A stretch of 13,760 bases of DNA from Eggerthellaceae bacterium UBA5906 (GTDB lineage: Bacteria > Actinomycetota > Coriobacteriia > Coriobacteriales > Eggerthellaceae). Numbering within the stretch: position 1 is the stretch's first letter; every line of letters starts with the position of its first letter. A program made the translations under genes and the position numbers. The notes below the pieces were generated by a model. The model saw nothing but the letters and a program-made list of their open reading frames with translations. It was not told the origin of the DNA and searched no databases. This document shows, piece by piece, positions 6,546-12,623 of this stretch. Location: positions 1 through 13,760 of the forward strand of contig DJEE01000099.1 in assembly GCA_002431805.1 (NCBI GenBank). The letters are read 5' to 3'.

Positions 6546-6575
6546 GGAAGGTTTTGCAACCATGCAAAACCTTCC
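6546..6575. repeat. Perfect 13-bp hairpin in the divergent gap
   Basis: Arms GGAAGGTTTTGCA and TGCAAAACCTTCC flank loop ACCA. It lies between the antitoxin promoter (leftward) and the SGNH gene (rightward). No T-run follows on either strand, so it is not a standard terminator. The flanking 6462-6545 is AT-rich, with a loose ATTCGC/GCGAAT inverted pair. Confidence 0.6.
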
Positions 6576-6771
6576 TCAGCTAGCAAAATTGTTGTTATTG
6601 CGCGTGGATTGCTATTGCTGCCGCTTATATTCCTAATTCCCTATAGGTTTTATGCTTGCCGCACGTTGCTCATGTGCGCCCCACCAGAGTTTGCTACCAT
6701 AGAACGCCAGACACGTTGCTGGGCGCACTTGCGCCCGTGCTTGTATACGTTATTGCGAAAGGCGGTCGGGA
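6576..6771. other. Leader region of the SGNH hydrolase gene
   Basis: There is no gene. It contains CACGTTGCT twice (6662-6670 and 6712-6720) and a short GGGCGC/GCGCCC hairpin with loop ACTT at 6721-6736, just before the gene. No convincing -35/-10 pair was found. Confidence 0.4.
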
Positions 6772-7731
6772 ATGCCCGGTTTGAAGTTCTCCATCATGGG
6801 CGACTCCATCAGCACGTTTGAGGGCTGCACCCCCGACGGCTACACCCTGTTCTACAACGATGAACGCCTGGAGAAATCAGGCGTCATCACCTCGCACGAC
6901 ACGTGGTGGTGGCATGTTGCCCATGCGTTAGGCGGCGAGATTTTAGCCGACGACGCATGGTCGGGCAGCATGGTTGACGGCGCCGGCTTCCCCGCCGCGC
7001 GCAGCCCCGAACGGGCGGCAGCGCTTTTAGGGCCTCATGGCGAAACCCCCAACGTGGTTATCACGTTTATCGGCATCAACGATTTCGGCTGGGGCGGAGC
7101 GGCGGCGCAAGCAGCCGGGCGCAGCCACGCCATGCCGAAGTGCATCGATCCGGCTGCCGTGCCCGAGCAGGTTGCCGGCGCCGCGCCCGCCGACGCCGCC
7201 GAGCAATTCGGCGCAGCATATCGCGCCATGCTGCGCAACATTCACCAGATAGCACCCGATGCCCTGGTGTATTGCGTCACGCTACTGCCCGGGCGCACGC
7301 ACGGCGTTGACCACCCGGAGTTCACGTATCGCTTGCGCGGCATTCACCTGGACGAATACAACCGAGCCATCCGCGAAGCAGCCGAAGCCGAAGACTGCCG
7401 CGTGGCCGATGTGCGCGCGTTTGGCCGCGACTACGATTCTCTTGAGGGCACGCACCCCACCAGCCTTGGCATGTGCCAATTCGCCAGCATGGTAGTGCGT
7501 GCCATGCAGATTGCCGACGAAGACGCCGCCGCACAAGCCGAGGCGGTCGGAGCCGGCATGGTTGACGGAGCTACGTTCAACACCGAGCCTGACGTGACCA
7601 ACCCCGCGCTTGACCTGGTGAATTTCCGCAATGCTCCCGAAAGCGCCGAGCTATGCGACAAACCCAGCTGCATAGGCTGCCCCCACGCCGCGGCCACCGG
7701 CAACCAATGGCTCTGCAGGTGTTTGAAGTAA
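6772..7731 (+). CDS. SGNH/GDSL-family hydrolase with cysteine-rich tail
   Basis: The 319-residue protein carries the SGNH hydrolase blocks: GDSIS with nucleophile S12 in block I, GINDFG with N103 and D104 in block III, and GTHP with H228 in block V. These enzymes are serine esterases or lipases acting on acyl or acetyl esters; the substrate here is unknown. The residue three before the catalytic His, normally Asp, is E225. There is no signal peptide, so it is probably cytoplasmic. The last 25 residues hold five cysteines (C295, C300, C303, C315, C317) in a CDKPSCIGCPHA...WLCRC arrangement that could bind zinc or an iron-sulfur cluster; this is unusual for the family. The start ATG places GDSIS near the N-terminus, as expected, but the upstream ribosome site (AGGCGG/CGGGA) is weak. 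It is the only confident plus-strand gene and stands alone. Confidence 0.88.
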   Translation: MPGLKFSIMGDSISTFEGCTPDGYTLFYNDERLEKSGVITSHDTWWWHVAHALGGEILADDAWSGSMVDGAGFPAARSPERAAALLGPHGETPNVVITFIGINDFGWGGAAAQAAGRSHAMPKCIDPAAVPEQVAGAAPADAAEQFGAAYRAMLRNIHQIAPDALVYCVTLLPGRTHGVDHPEFTYRLRGIHLDEYNRAIREAAEAEDCRVADVRAFGRDYDSLEGTHPTSLGMCQFASMVVRAMQIADEDAAAQAEAVGAGMVDGATFNTEPDVTNPALDLVNFRNAPESAELCDKPSCIGCPHAAATGNQWLCRCLK

Positions 7732-7754
7732 CCGCGCATCAAGGCGCTAGACGC

Positions 7755-7791
7755 AAAACGGCCCCCGAGCTCAAGCGAGTTCGGGGGCCGT
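7755..7791 (-). terminator. Intrinsic terminator after yhbY, possibly bidirectional
   Basis: ACGGCCCCCGA and TCGGGGGCCGT form an 11-bp stem, extendable by GCTC/GAGT. On the minus strand TTTT follows the stem, fitting the end of yhbY. It also lies just past the plus-strand SGNH stop and could stop that transcript, with a weaker tail. Confidence 0.85.
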
Positions 7792-7825
7792 TGACTGTAA
7801 GGGCTTCGCCTTTTCGACCGATCGG

Positions 7826-8128
7826 TTACTTCACCAGCTGAATCTTCTCGATGTCGTCGCGGCTGGTTTCGCGGTAGAGCACTACGCGCTTGCCGATAAC
7901 CTGCACCAGCTCGGCACCGGTTTCGTCGGCGATTTCATAGCCCGCCTGAGCAGCCTCTTTACCGGTTTCGCATAGCACGCTTACTTTGATAAGCTCGTGC
8001 GCTTCCAGGTCTTCCTCCACCTGGTTCAGCACGCTTTCGGTCACGCCCTCTTTGCCAACGGTAACGCAGGGCTTCAAGTTGTTCGCCATGCTGCGCAGCT
8101 GACGAACCTGCTTGCCGGTGATTGCCAT
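7826..8128 (-). CDS. yhbY: Ribosome assembly RNA-binding protein YhbY (CRM domain)
   Basis: The 100-residue single CRM-domain protein binds pre-50S ribosomal RNA in the cytoplasm. The family opening is seen in MAITGKQVRQLRSMANNLKP. The GKxG RNA-binding loop appears as VGKEGV (24-29), followed by ELIKVSVL and the closing IGKRVVLYR strand. Length matches bacterial YhbY exactly. The ribosome binding site is weak: GAAGAGA is about 14 bases upstream and sits nearer to an out-of-frame ATGAGC, so translation may be modest. It appears monocistronic, with a terminator after it and a terminator-like hairpin 32 bp before its start. Confidence 0.94.
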   Translation of the reverse strand: MAITGKQVRQLRSMANNLKPCVTVGKEGVTESVLNQVEEDLEAHELIKVSVLCETGKEAAQAGYEIADETGAELVQVIGKRVVLYRETSRDDIEKIQLVK

Positions 8129-8160
8129 AAGTGATGCTCATTTCTCTTCGTTGCGTATGC

Positions 8161-8195
8161 AAAACGATGCGCAAGCGGACAGCCGCCTGCGCATC
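8161..8195 (-). terminator. Terminator-like hairpin in the yhbY leader
   Basis: On the minus strand GATGCGCAGGCGG pairs with CCGCTTGCGCATC (13 bp including one G:U), loop CTGT, followed by G and TTTT. It ends 32 bp before the yhbY start. It either ends an upstream transcript or attenuates yhbY. Confidence 0.65.
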
Positions 8196-8315
8196 TCATT
8201 TCCAATCGGTACGCCCATTCTACACGGTCAGCAGGGAAAACAAGCCGCAAACCCGCAAGACCGCCCCCGCATTCATCGTTCCTTCAACGCCCATTGCCGC
8301 CATTTGGCAACTTAC

Positions 8316-8470
8316 GATGTCACGAACTCGCTTGTGTTTGCGTTTTAATTCGCTCATGCAGAGTAGCGACTTCGGTATCAATTACATTTCCCCAGGTCAG
8401 AAACCTGCCGATATCCGAGGTATTTCGGCGTTTCGCAGCAAAACGCAAACACGAGCGAGTTCGTGACATC
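8316..8470. repeat. 155-bp element with 31-bp inverted ends (30/31 match)
   Basis: Left arm 8316-8346 and right arm 8440-8470 are inverted copies with one difference, which is a U:G pair if read as plus-strand RNA. The 93-base centre folds further. CTTCGGTATC (8370-8379) pairs with GATATCCGAGG (8410-8420) with one bulge, and CAGGT/ACCTG (8393-8407) forms the tip. No open frame and no clear target-site duplication flank it. It may be a MITE-like element or a long structured RNA. Confidence 0.75.
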
Positions 8471-8534
8471 ATCCCCAAAGAATACCGAAAAACGACCATC
8501 GCCGTTATCGGATTGCACTGATTTGCGCTGCTGG

Positions 8535-8552
8535 AGGCGCATAAAAGCGCCT
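8535..8552 (-). terminator. Short stem after the MFS gene
   Basis: AGGCGC and GCGCCT enclose an A/T loop, starting 17 bp past the MFS stop. The stem is short and has no U-run after it; it is a weak terminator candidate. Confidence 0.35.
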
Positions 8553-8569
8553 ATATCCGTTAGAAACCG

Positions 8570-9958
8570 CTAGCGCTTCGCACGGCGCTTCACGGCTGCT
8601 CGCGCATATGCGAACGCCAGCACGCAGCCCACTGCGGCGATGCACGCGGCAACCACCATGGCCATTGCGAAGCCTTGCGCCATTGCGTGCCCCGCGTCCA
8701 CACCCGCCGCCATAGCGCCCGCTTGCGCTGTAGACAGGATACCTGTGTACAGCGAAGGCCCAATACAAGCTGCCACCTGCACAAACGTCGTGGAAAGCGC
8801 TACACCGAACGGATTCATCTCGGGCGGCAGCGTGCGCAAGCCCGCCGTTTGCGACGGCGAGAACACAAAGCCCGTACCGCCCATAACCAGCAACGCCGCT
8901 ACAAACACCACTGGCAGCGACAGCGTGGGAGCCAACGCAGCCATCAGAGCAAAGCCCACCGCAACGGCCGCAAACCCCGCCGGCAGCAGCGGCCACTCGC
9001 CGCGCGCGTCCATAATGCGACCACCCAAAAGCGTAGTGCCTGCATTAGCCAGCACCGGTACCAGCATAACCATGCCAGCCGCGAATGCCGTGAGCCCCGT
9101 GCCGCCTTCAAGGTACAACGGCAGCAAAACGCTGCAGCTAAAACTTCCCATCATGGCAACGGTGGTCAGCGCCACCGACGGCCAGAACGCACGGCTTTTC
9201 ATAGGCGTCAGGTCGATAAGCGGGTGCTCGCAGCGCAGCTGGCGCAGCACGAACAGCACCGCCGTTACCACCGCAATCACAAGCGAGCCAGCAGCAAGCG
9301 GCACATCGATGGTCAGCTCAACAAGGCCCAAGCTCAGCGCACTCAAGAACACCGCCGAAAGCAACACGGAAGGAACATCCAGATGAGCAGGCGAAAAGCC
9401 CAGGTTTTTCACCGCGAACACGGCCAGCGCGGCAAGCACCGCCATGGCCAGCAGCGGTACCGCAAACACGCTATGCCAGCCAAACGAGGTAACCAGCGCG
9501 CCGCACACCACCGGGCCAAGCGCCGGGCCGAACGTGATCATACAACCGCCAATGGACATGAACGTGCCCAACTTTTGCTTCGGAGCAACAATCAGCACCG
9601 TATTCATCATAAGCGGGATGAAAATGCCCGAGCCAACGGCCTGCACCAAACGTGCCACCATAAGCACCTCGAAGCTCGGTGCGAGCAAGCCCATGGCCGA
9701 ACCCACAAGCGTAAACGCTGTAGCCGCAAAATACAGCGGACGCAGTTTGAAGCGTCGGTACAAAAACGCCATACACATAACCATAACGGTGGCCACAATC
9801 ATATACCCCGTAACCAACCATTGCGCTGCAACCGAATTGATGCCGTAGTCGCTCATGACAGACACAAGCGCCATGTTCATCAAGTTCTCGTTGAAGCCCG
9901 CCAAAAACGCGCTGGCGTATAGAACAACCAGTAGCATGACCAGCGATTTTCCTTGCAT
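8570..9958 (-). CDS. MFS transporter, DHA2 (EmrB/QacA-like) drug:proton antiporter type
   Basis: The 462-residue protein consists of about 14 hydrophobic segments. It has the antiporter motif C region TFGPALGPVVCG, a motif A-like loop (FLYRRFKLRP) after the second helix pair, and the DHA2-type opening FLAGFNENLMNMALVSVMSD. The family exports diverse hydrophobic compounds by proton exchange; the substrate cannot be inferred. The ATG at 9958 is chosen because AAAGGA lies 7 bases upstream. A GTG five codons earlier, inside that ribosome site, is less likely. No partner membrane-fusion protein or adjacent TetR/MarR regulator is present. Two ACCGGT palindromes upstream may be regulator sites. The C-terminus is basic (KRRAKR). 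Confidence 0.92.
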   Translation of the reverse strand: MQGKSLVMLLVVLYASAFLAGFNENLMNMALVSVMSDYGINSVAAQWLVTGYMIVATVMVMCMAFLYRRFKLRPLYFAATAFTLVGSAMGLLAPSFEVLMVARLVQAVGSGIFIPLMMNTVLIVAPKQKLGTFMSIGGCMITFGPALGPVVCGALVTSFGWHSVFAVPLLAMAVLAALAVFAVKNLGFSPAHLDVPSVLLSAVFLSALSLGLVELTIDVPLAAGSLVIAVVTAVLFVLRQLRCEHPLIDLTPMKSRAFWPSVALTTVAMMGSFSCSVLLPLYLEGGTGLTAFAAGMVMLVPVLANAGTTLLGGRIMDARGEWPLLPAGFAAVAVGFALMAALAPTLSLPVVFVAALLVMGGTGFVFSPSQTAGLRTLPPEMNPFGVALSTTFVQVAACIGPSLYTGILSTAQAGAMAAGVDAGHAMAQGFAMAMVVAACIAAVGCVLAFAYARAAVKRRAKR

Positions 9959-9975
9959 TCCGCGTCCTTTCACAC

Positions 9976-9989
9976 GTTAACCGGTCAAC
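9976..9989. promoter_or_regulatory. Imperfect palindrome GTTAACCGGTCAAC, possible operator
   Basis: It is a 12/14 symmetric site centred on ACCGGT, 17 bp before the MFS start. A second ACCGGT centre, AACCGGTT, lies at 10095-10102. Position and pairing suggest a repressor site for the exporter; the regulator is unknown. Confidence 0.35.
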
Positions 9990-10315
9990 CGAAACGCAAA
10001 GCGGCACAAAAGGGCGGCTCAGAAAAGATTGGCAGGCCCGGCAAGCGAACCGCACCAACCCGCAGGAGCCCGCTAAAAACCAGCGAGTCGAACCAACCGG
10101 TTCCTTTTGACCCATCCGACGGTGGGGCGCAAGTCGCGCAAAACCGCTCGACAGCCGCATTACTTGCATTTCAATTGTTGTATGGGACCTCGGCAAACTG
10201 GCGCGTGCGGCGCAGAAGCGCGAATGCACGGCTTTTAAGAGCACGCTTACTCGTGGTACGGTTTTGCATTGTAGCAACCCCGCCGACCTGCCGGCAAACA
10301 CCTTCACGAAAACGC
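9990..10315. other. Gene-free stretch upstream of the MFS gene
   Basis: No credible gene was found on either strand. Open frames here are short, Arg/Pro/Ser-rich and without family signatures. It holds the second ACCGGT palindrome (10095-10102) and presumably the exporter promoter, but no clear -35/-10 pair could be chosen. Confidence 0.5.
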
Positions 10316-10352
10316 AAAAAGCCCCAAGCCGCAGGGGTCGACGGCTTGGGGC
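10316..10352 (-). terminator. Strong intrinsic terminator
   Basis: On the minus strand GCCCCAAGCCG and CGGCTTGGGGC form a perfect 11-bp stem with a 10-base loop (UCGACCCCUG), followed by TTTTT and then GCGTTTT. It is 319 bp past the napH stop, too far to be its ordinary terminator, so it probably ends a separate or long transcript. Confidence 0.9.
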
Positions 10353-10470
10353 TATCACCCGCGCTCTTGGTATTCGCGGGTATAGCGCCGCATGTTGGAG
10401 GAGGGGGTGCCCAACACGCGGCAAGATGACAGCGCGCCCTCCTGCGAAGAGGATGCAGCGGAGGGCGCTT
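10316..10470 (-). ncRNA. Candidate small RNA with three C-rich-loop hairpins
   Basis: Read leftward there are three stems in a row. The first (10434-10468) pairs GCGCCCTC with GAGGGCGC plus CTGC/GCAG, with loop AUCCUCUUC. The second (10387-10422) is a 12-bp stem with one G:U on this strand and loop GCACCCCCUCCU. The third is the terminator (10321-10352) with loop UCGACCCCUG. All three loops are C/U-rich, and the second contains CCUCCU, the core of an anti-Shine-Dalgarno. C-rich single-stranded loops are typical of sRNAs that pair with ribosome binding sites. No coding frame is credible. The promoter is not identified, so the 5' end is approximate. It could instead be the 3' UTR of the napGH transcript. 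Confidence 0.42.
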
Positions 10471-10640
10471 GCCTTTCGAAATATCTGTTTTCAACCAGCC
10501 GCTTCGCGCAGCGTGAGAGCCAGCAAAGCGAAACTACCTGCCATGTTGACCCGCCGTGCAAATCCCCGAATCACAAACGAATCGGAGCGGCACCGTCGGC
10601 GAATTGAGTCCTCAACATAGCTGTCAAGCACAAAAGTTAG

Positions 10641-10662
10641 TGAGTCAAAACTAGCCCGGTAT
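10641..10662 (-). repeat. Dispersed 22-bp repeat copy B
   Basis: It matches 3125-3146 at 20 of 22 bases in the same orientation and ends 8 bp from the napH stop codon. The right arm of the inverted repeat present in copy A is not conserved here. A perfect minus-strand TTGACA lies close by (10622-10627), but without a good -10. Confidence 0.65.
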
Positions 10663-10670
10663 CTTTTGGC

Positions 10671-11603
10671 CTACTTCTCGTTGGCGGCTAGTTTTACGGC
10701 TTCGCCGCGCTTGGCTACCACCGGCATGGTGATGGCGTTGGCCGGACAGGCGTCCACGCAGGCGTGGCAGCGCGTGCAGTCGGCCAGCGTGCGCTCGCCG
10801 TAGGCGGGGTGGCGCAGGTTGATGTCTGCCTCGCACACCATGGCGCAGCGGCTGCACGGCGTGCCCTTGGAAGTTTCCAGGCACTTCGCGTCGTCGATGG
10901 TGGGCTTGAACGTGCGGCTAAAGCGGCTCATCAGGTTCATCAGGCCCGCCATGGGGCAGAATCGCGTGCACCACTTGCGCAGAAACACCAGCTCGATGAT
11001 CAGCATCAGCGGAATCAAAATCACCGCCACGGTCATGTCGGCGTTGGCGAACAGGCGCCAGAACACCAGCACGGTGGCAAACGTCAGGCCGATGGGGCAC
11101 ACCAGGCAAAACACCGGGAACCCGAAGATGGCCGTGGACAGCAGCGCGCCGCCGAGCACGTAATGGCGCGAGTCGAGCTTCTGACGCTGCTGCTTGCATG
11201 CGCTGCAGCTACTGCAGTTGCCGCCCTTGCCGCCGCAGCCCAGCTCAAGCTTGGCAATATCAAGCGCCTCGTCGTGTTTTACCTGCTCAAGCTGCTTGCG
11301 CTTCTTCGGCGAACGAAAAAATGCGCGCACCTTGTCCAGCACAGGCACAGGGCAGATCCAGCCGCAGAACGCGCGGCCGAACACGAACACCAAAAGCGCC
11401 ATGATGACGATGCTGAACACTGCACGCGGCACCATGGTTTTCGTAGCCAGCATGGTGGTGAAGGCGCCAAGTGGGCACAGTGCGCTGAACGCGTCCCAGC
11501 CGAAGCCGGACAGCGTGCCCATGTTGATGCCGGCCACCAAGCACACAGCCAGGATGCAGAACACGGCGGCGGCCACGATGGTGCGAATCTTACTCAGTTT
11601 CAT
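10671..11603 (-). CDS. napH: NapH-like membrane iron-sulfur protein (polyferredoxin)
   Basis: NapH-type proteins are membrane quinol-linked iron-sulfur proteins that pass electrons, usually with NapG, to or from a periplasmic or extracytoplasmic oxidoreductase. The 310-residue product has four to five hydrophobic helices. Cysteine motifs on the membrane domain are FCGWICP (79-85), CLVCP (166-170) and WCTRFCP (211-217). Two C-terminal [4Fe-4S] sites follow: C241/C250/C253/C257 with stretched spacing, and CTRCHACVDACP (276-287). An extra cysteine group, C123, C130, C133 and C136, sits in a Lys/Gln-rich loop. The ATG has GGGGG upstream. The gene begins 9 bp after the napG-like stop, so they form an operon. 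Gene names are by family resemblance; nitrate reduction itself is not implied. Confidence 0.87.
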   Translation of the reverse strand: MKLSKIRTIVAAAVFCILAVCLVAGINMGTLSGFGWDAFSALCPLGAFTTMLATKTMVPRAVFSIVIMALLVFVFGRAFCGWICPVPVLDKVRAFFRSPKKRKQLEQVKHDEALDIAKLELGCGGKGGNCSSCSACKQQRQKLDSRHYVLGGALLSTAIFGFPVFCLVCPIGLTFATVLVFWRLFANADMTVAVILIPLMLIIELVFLRKWCTRFCPMAGLMNLMSRFSRTFKPTIDDAKCLETSKGTPCSRCAMVCEADINLRHPAYGERTLADCTRCHACVDACPANAITMPVVAKRGEAVKLAANEK

Positions 11604-11612
11604 GACAACCCC

Positions 11613-12329
11613 CTACAGCGAAGACGCAGGTCGAACAACAATAGCGCGCTCGGTAGCGCCCGCAACGATGGAACCTTGCTGCAGCGACACGCACACGCTT
11701 TCGCAGGCACCACATCCAACGCACTTCTCGTTGATCACATACGGGCGCGGGCTGTAACCGTTGCCATCAAGCTGAATGGCATCGTAGCCGGCATCGCGGC
11801 AGGCGTCGAAGCAGAAGTGACAGCCCGTGTCGCGAAACGCCAGGCACGTCTTCTGGTCGATCTCGGCCAGGCCGATGATGGTGGTGTGCGCATCGGCGCC
11901 AGCGGGAAGCTGCAGCGCCTCGGTGGGACAGCTACGTACGCACAGCGGCACGCCACCGTTTTCCTCGGCGCAAAAGTCGCAATAGTCCGTGCTGAAATCC
12001 AGCTGCGGGCTGCGCATACCCAACAAGCCGTCTTCAATCTTGGCCGGCTTGATAACGTGGCGCGGGCACGCCTCGTAGCATTTTTCGCAGCGAATACAGG
12101 CGCTCACCAGGTGCGCCTCGTCTTGACCTCCTGGCGGGCGGTTCAGCGGCACATGGCCCGCATAGCGCAGTGCACCGAGGCCCAGCAGGGCTGCGGTGCT
12201 GCCAACGCCGATAAGCAGCGAACGACGCGAAACGCTCATGGGCTCCTTCGCCCGCTTCGCCGAAGGTTGCGCGGGGGCGGCGGCATCAACCTGCGCAGCC
12301 GCTTCGTCCTCCCTTTTCTCTTCGCTCAT
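11613..12329 (-). CDS. napG: NapG-like Tat-exported ferredoxin with four [4Fe-4S] sites
   Basis: This is a 238-residue MauM/NapG-family ferredoxin. The N-terminus is polar, followed by SVSRRSLLIGVGSTAALLG with the twin arginine at 35-36, which predicts Tat export, perhaps remaining as a membrane anchor. Four cysteine sets follow: C78/81/84/88; C117/120/130/134; C162/170/173/177; C203/206/209/213. This is the usual NapG number. Its expected role is electron transfer between NapH and an extracytoplasmic reductase or dehydrogenase. The ATG at 12329 has AGAGGGG upstream. The frame is open 36 codons further, but that part lacks family sequence and crosses the leader hairpin. It lies downstream of dmsC on the same strand, across a 294-bp spacer, and may have its own promoter. 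Confidence 0.88.
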   Translation of the reverse strand: MSEEKREDEAAAQVDAAAPAQPSAKRAKEPMSVSRRSLLIGVGSTAALLGLGALRYAGHVPLNRPPGGQDEAHLVSACIRCEKCYEACPRHVIKPAKIEDGLLGMRSPQLDFSTDYCDFCAEENGGVPLCVRSCPTEALQLPAGADAHTTIIGLAEIDQKTCLAFRDTGCHFCFDACRDAGYDAIQLDGNGYSPRPYVINEKCVGCGACESVCVSLQQGSIVAGATERAIVVRPASSL

Positions 12330-12383
12330 GAAGACCCCTCTTCTCGTCTTGTGTTCCTCTATAACGCACGAAAAGGCGTATAT

Positions 12384-12431
12384 GAGGGGGCTTCCGTTGC
12401 CGAAAGCGGGGCGGTTACGTAAAGCCCCCTC
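12384..12431 (-). other. 10-bp perfect inverted repeat in the napG leader
   Basis: GAGGGGGCTT (12384-12393) and AAGCCCCCTC (12422-12431) are perfect inverted copies around a 28-base interior that can form a small CCG/CGG hairpin. It ends 54 bp before the napG ATG. It may be a leader structure or attenuator; no poly-U tract follows it directly. Confidence 0.45.
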
Positions 12432-12553
12432 CAACACGCTTTTTCAATCTGCAAGCTGGCGTTTTGCCATCTTGCCCGCAAGGCCGACCGACCAGAATCG
12501 GCCCTACGCTTCAGGCGCGGCCCGGTGCCTGCGCGCCCAAACCGCCGCCTTTC

Positions 12554-12576
12554 GGGGCCGGCCGAGCGCCGGCCCC
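12554..12576. terminator. GC-rich hairpin between dmsC and napG
   Basis: GGGGCCGGC and GCCGGCCCC form a 9-bp perfect stem with loop CGAGC. There is no U-run on either strand. Together with the hairpin at 12582-12616 it may reduce readthrough from dmsC into napG. Confidence 0.4.
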
Positions 12577-12581
12577 TTCAA

Positions 12582-12616
12582 GCTGCAAGGCAACTGGCAA
12601 CTGCCCGCCTTGCAGC
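12582..12616 (-). terminator. 10-bp hairpin just after dmsC
   Basis: GCTGCAAGGC and GCCTTGCAGC form a perfect 10-bp stem, starting 7 bp past the dmsC stop. The loop holds CAGTTGC twice, overlapping end to end. No U-run follows, so it may protect the mRNA 3' end or set differential expression rather than terminate. Confidence 0.45.
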
Positions 12617-12623
12617 AACCTTC

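Noticed and set aside
8675..9922. 415-codon plus-strand open frame opposite the MFS gene
   Set aside because: The product is dominated by Arg, His, Gln and Lys, as expected from reading transmembrane-coding DNA backwards.
10081..10105. GGTTCGACTC on the minus strand, resembling a tRNA T-loop
   Set aside because: The flanking bases do not form a T-stem, and no acceptor or anticodon arm fits around it.
9471..10424. 317-codon minus-strand open frame spanning the MFS start and upstream gap
   Set aside because: It overlaps the MFS gene in another frame, has no recognisable domain, and crosses the strong terminator at 10316-10352.
10171..10561. Short minus-strand open frames in the 712-bp gap (including one of 107 codons)
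   Set aside because: They run through the terminator and hairpin structure, are Arg/Pro/Ser-rich, and lack good ribosome sites and family similarity.
10764..12422. 552-codon plus-strand open frame opposite napG/napH
   Set aside because: It is fully antisense to two iron-sulfur protein genes with intact cysteine motifs. The product is Ala/Arg/His-rich and low in plausibility.
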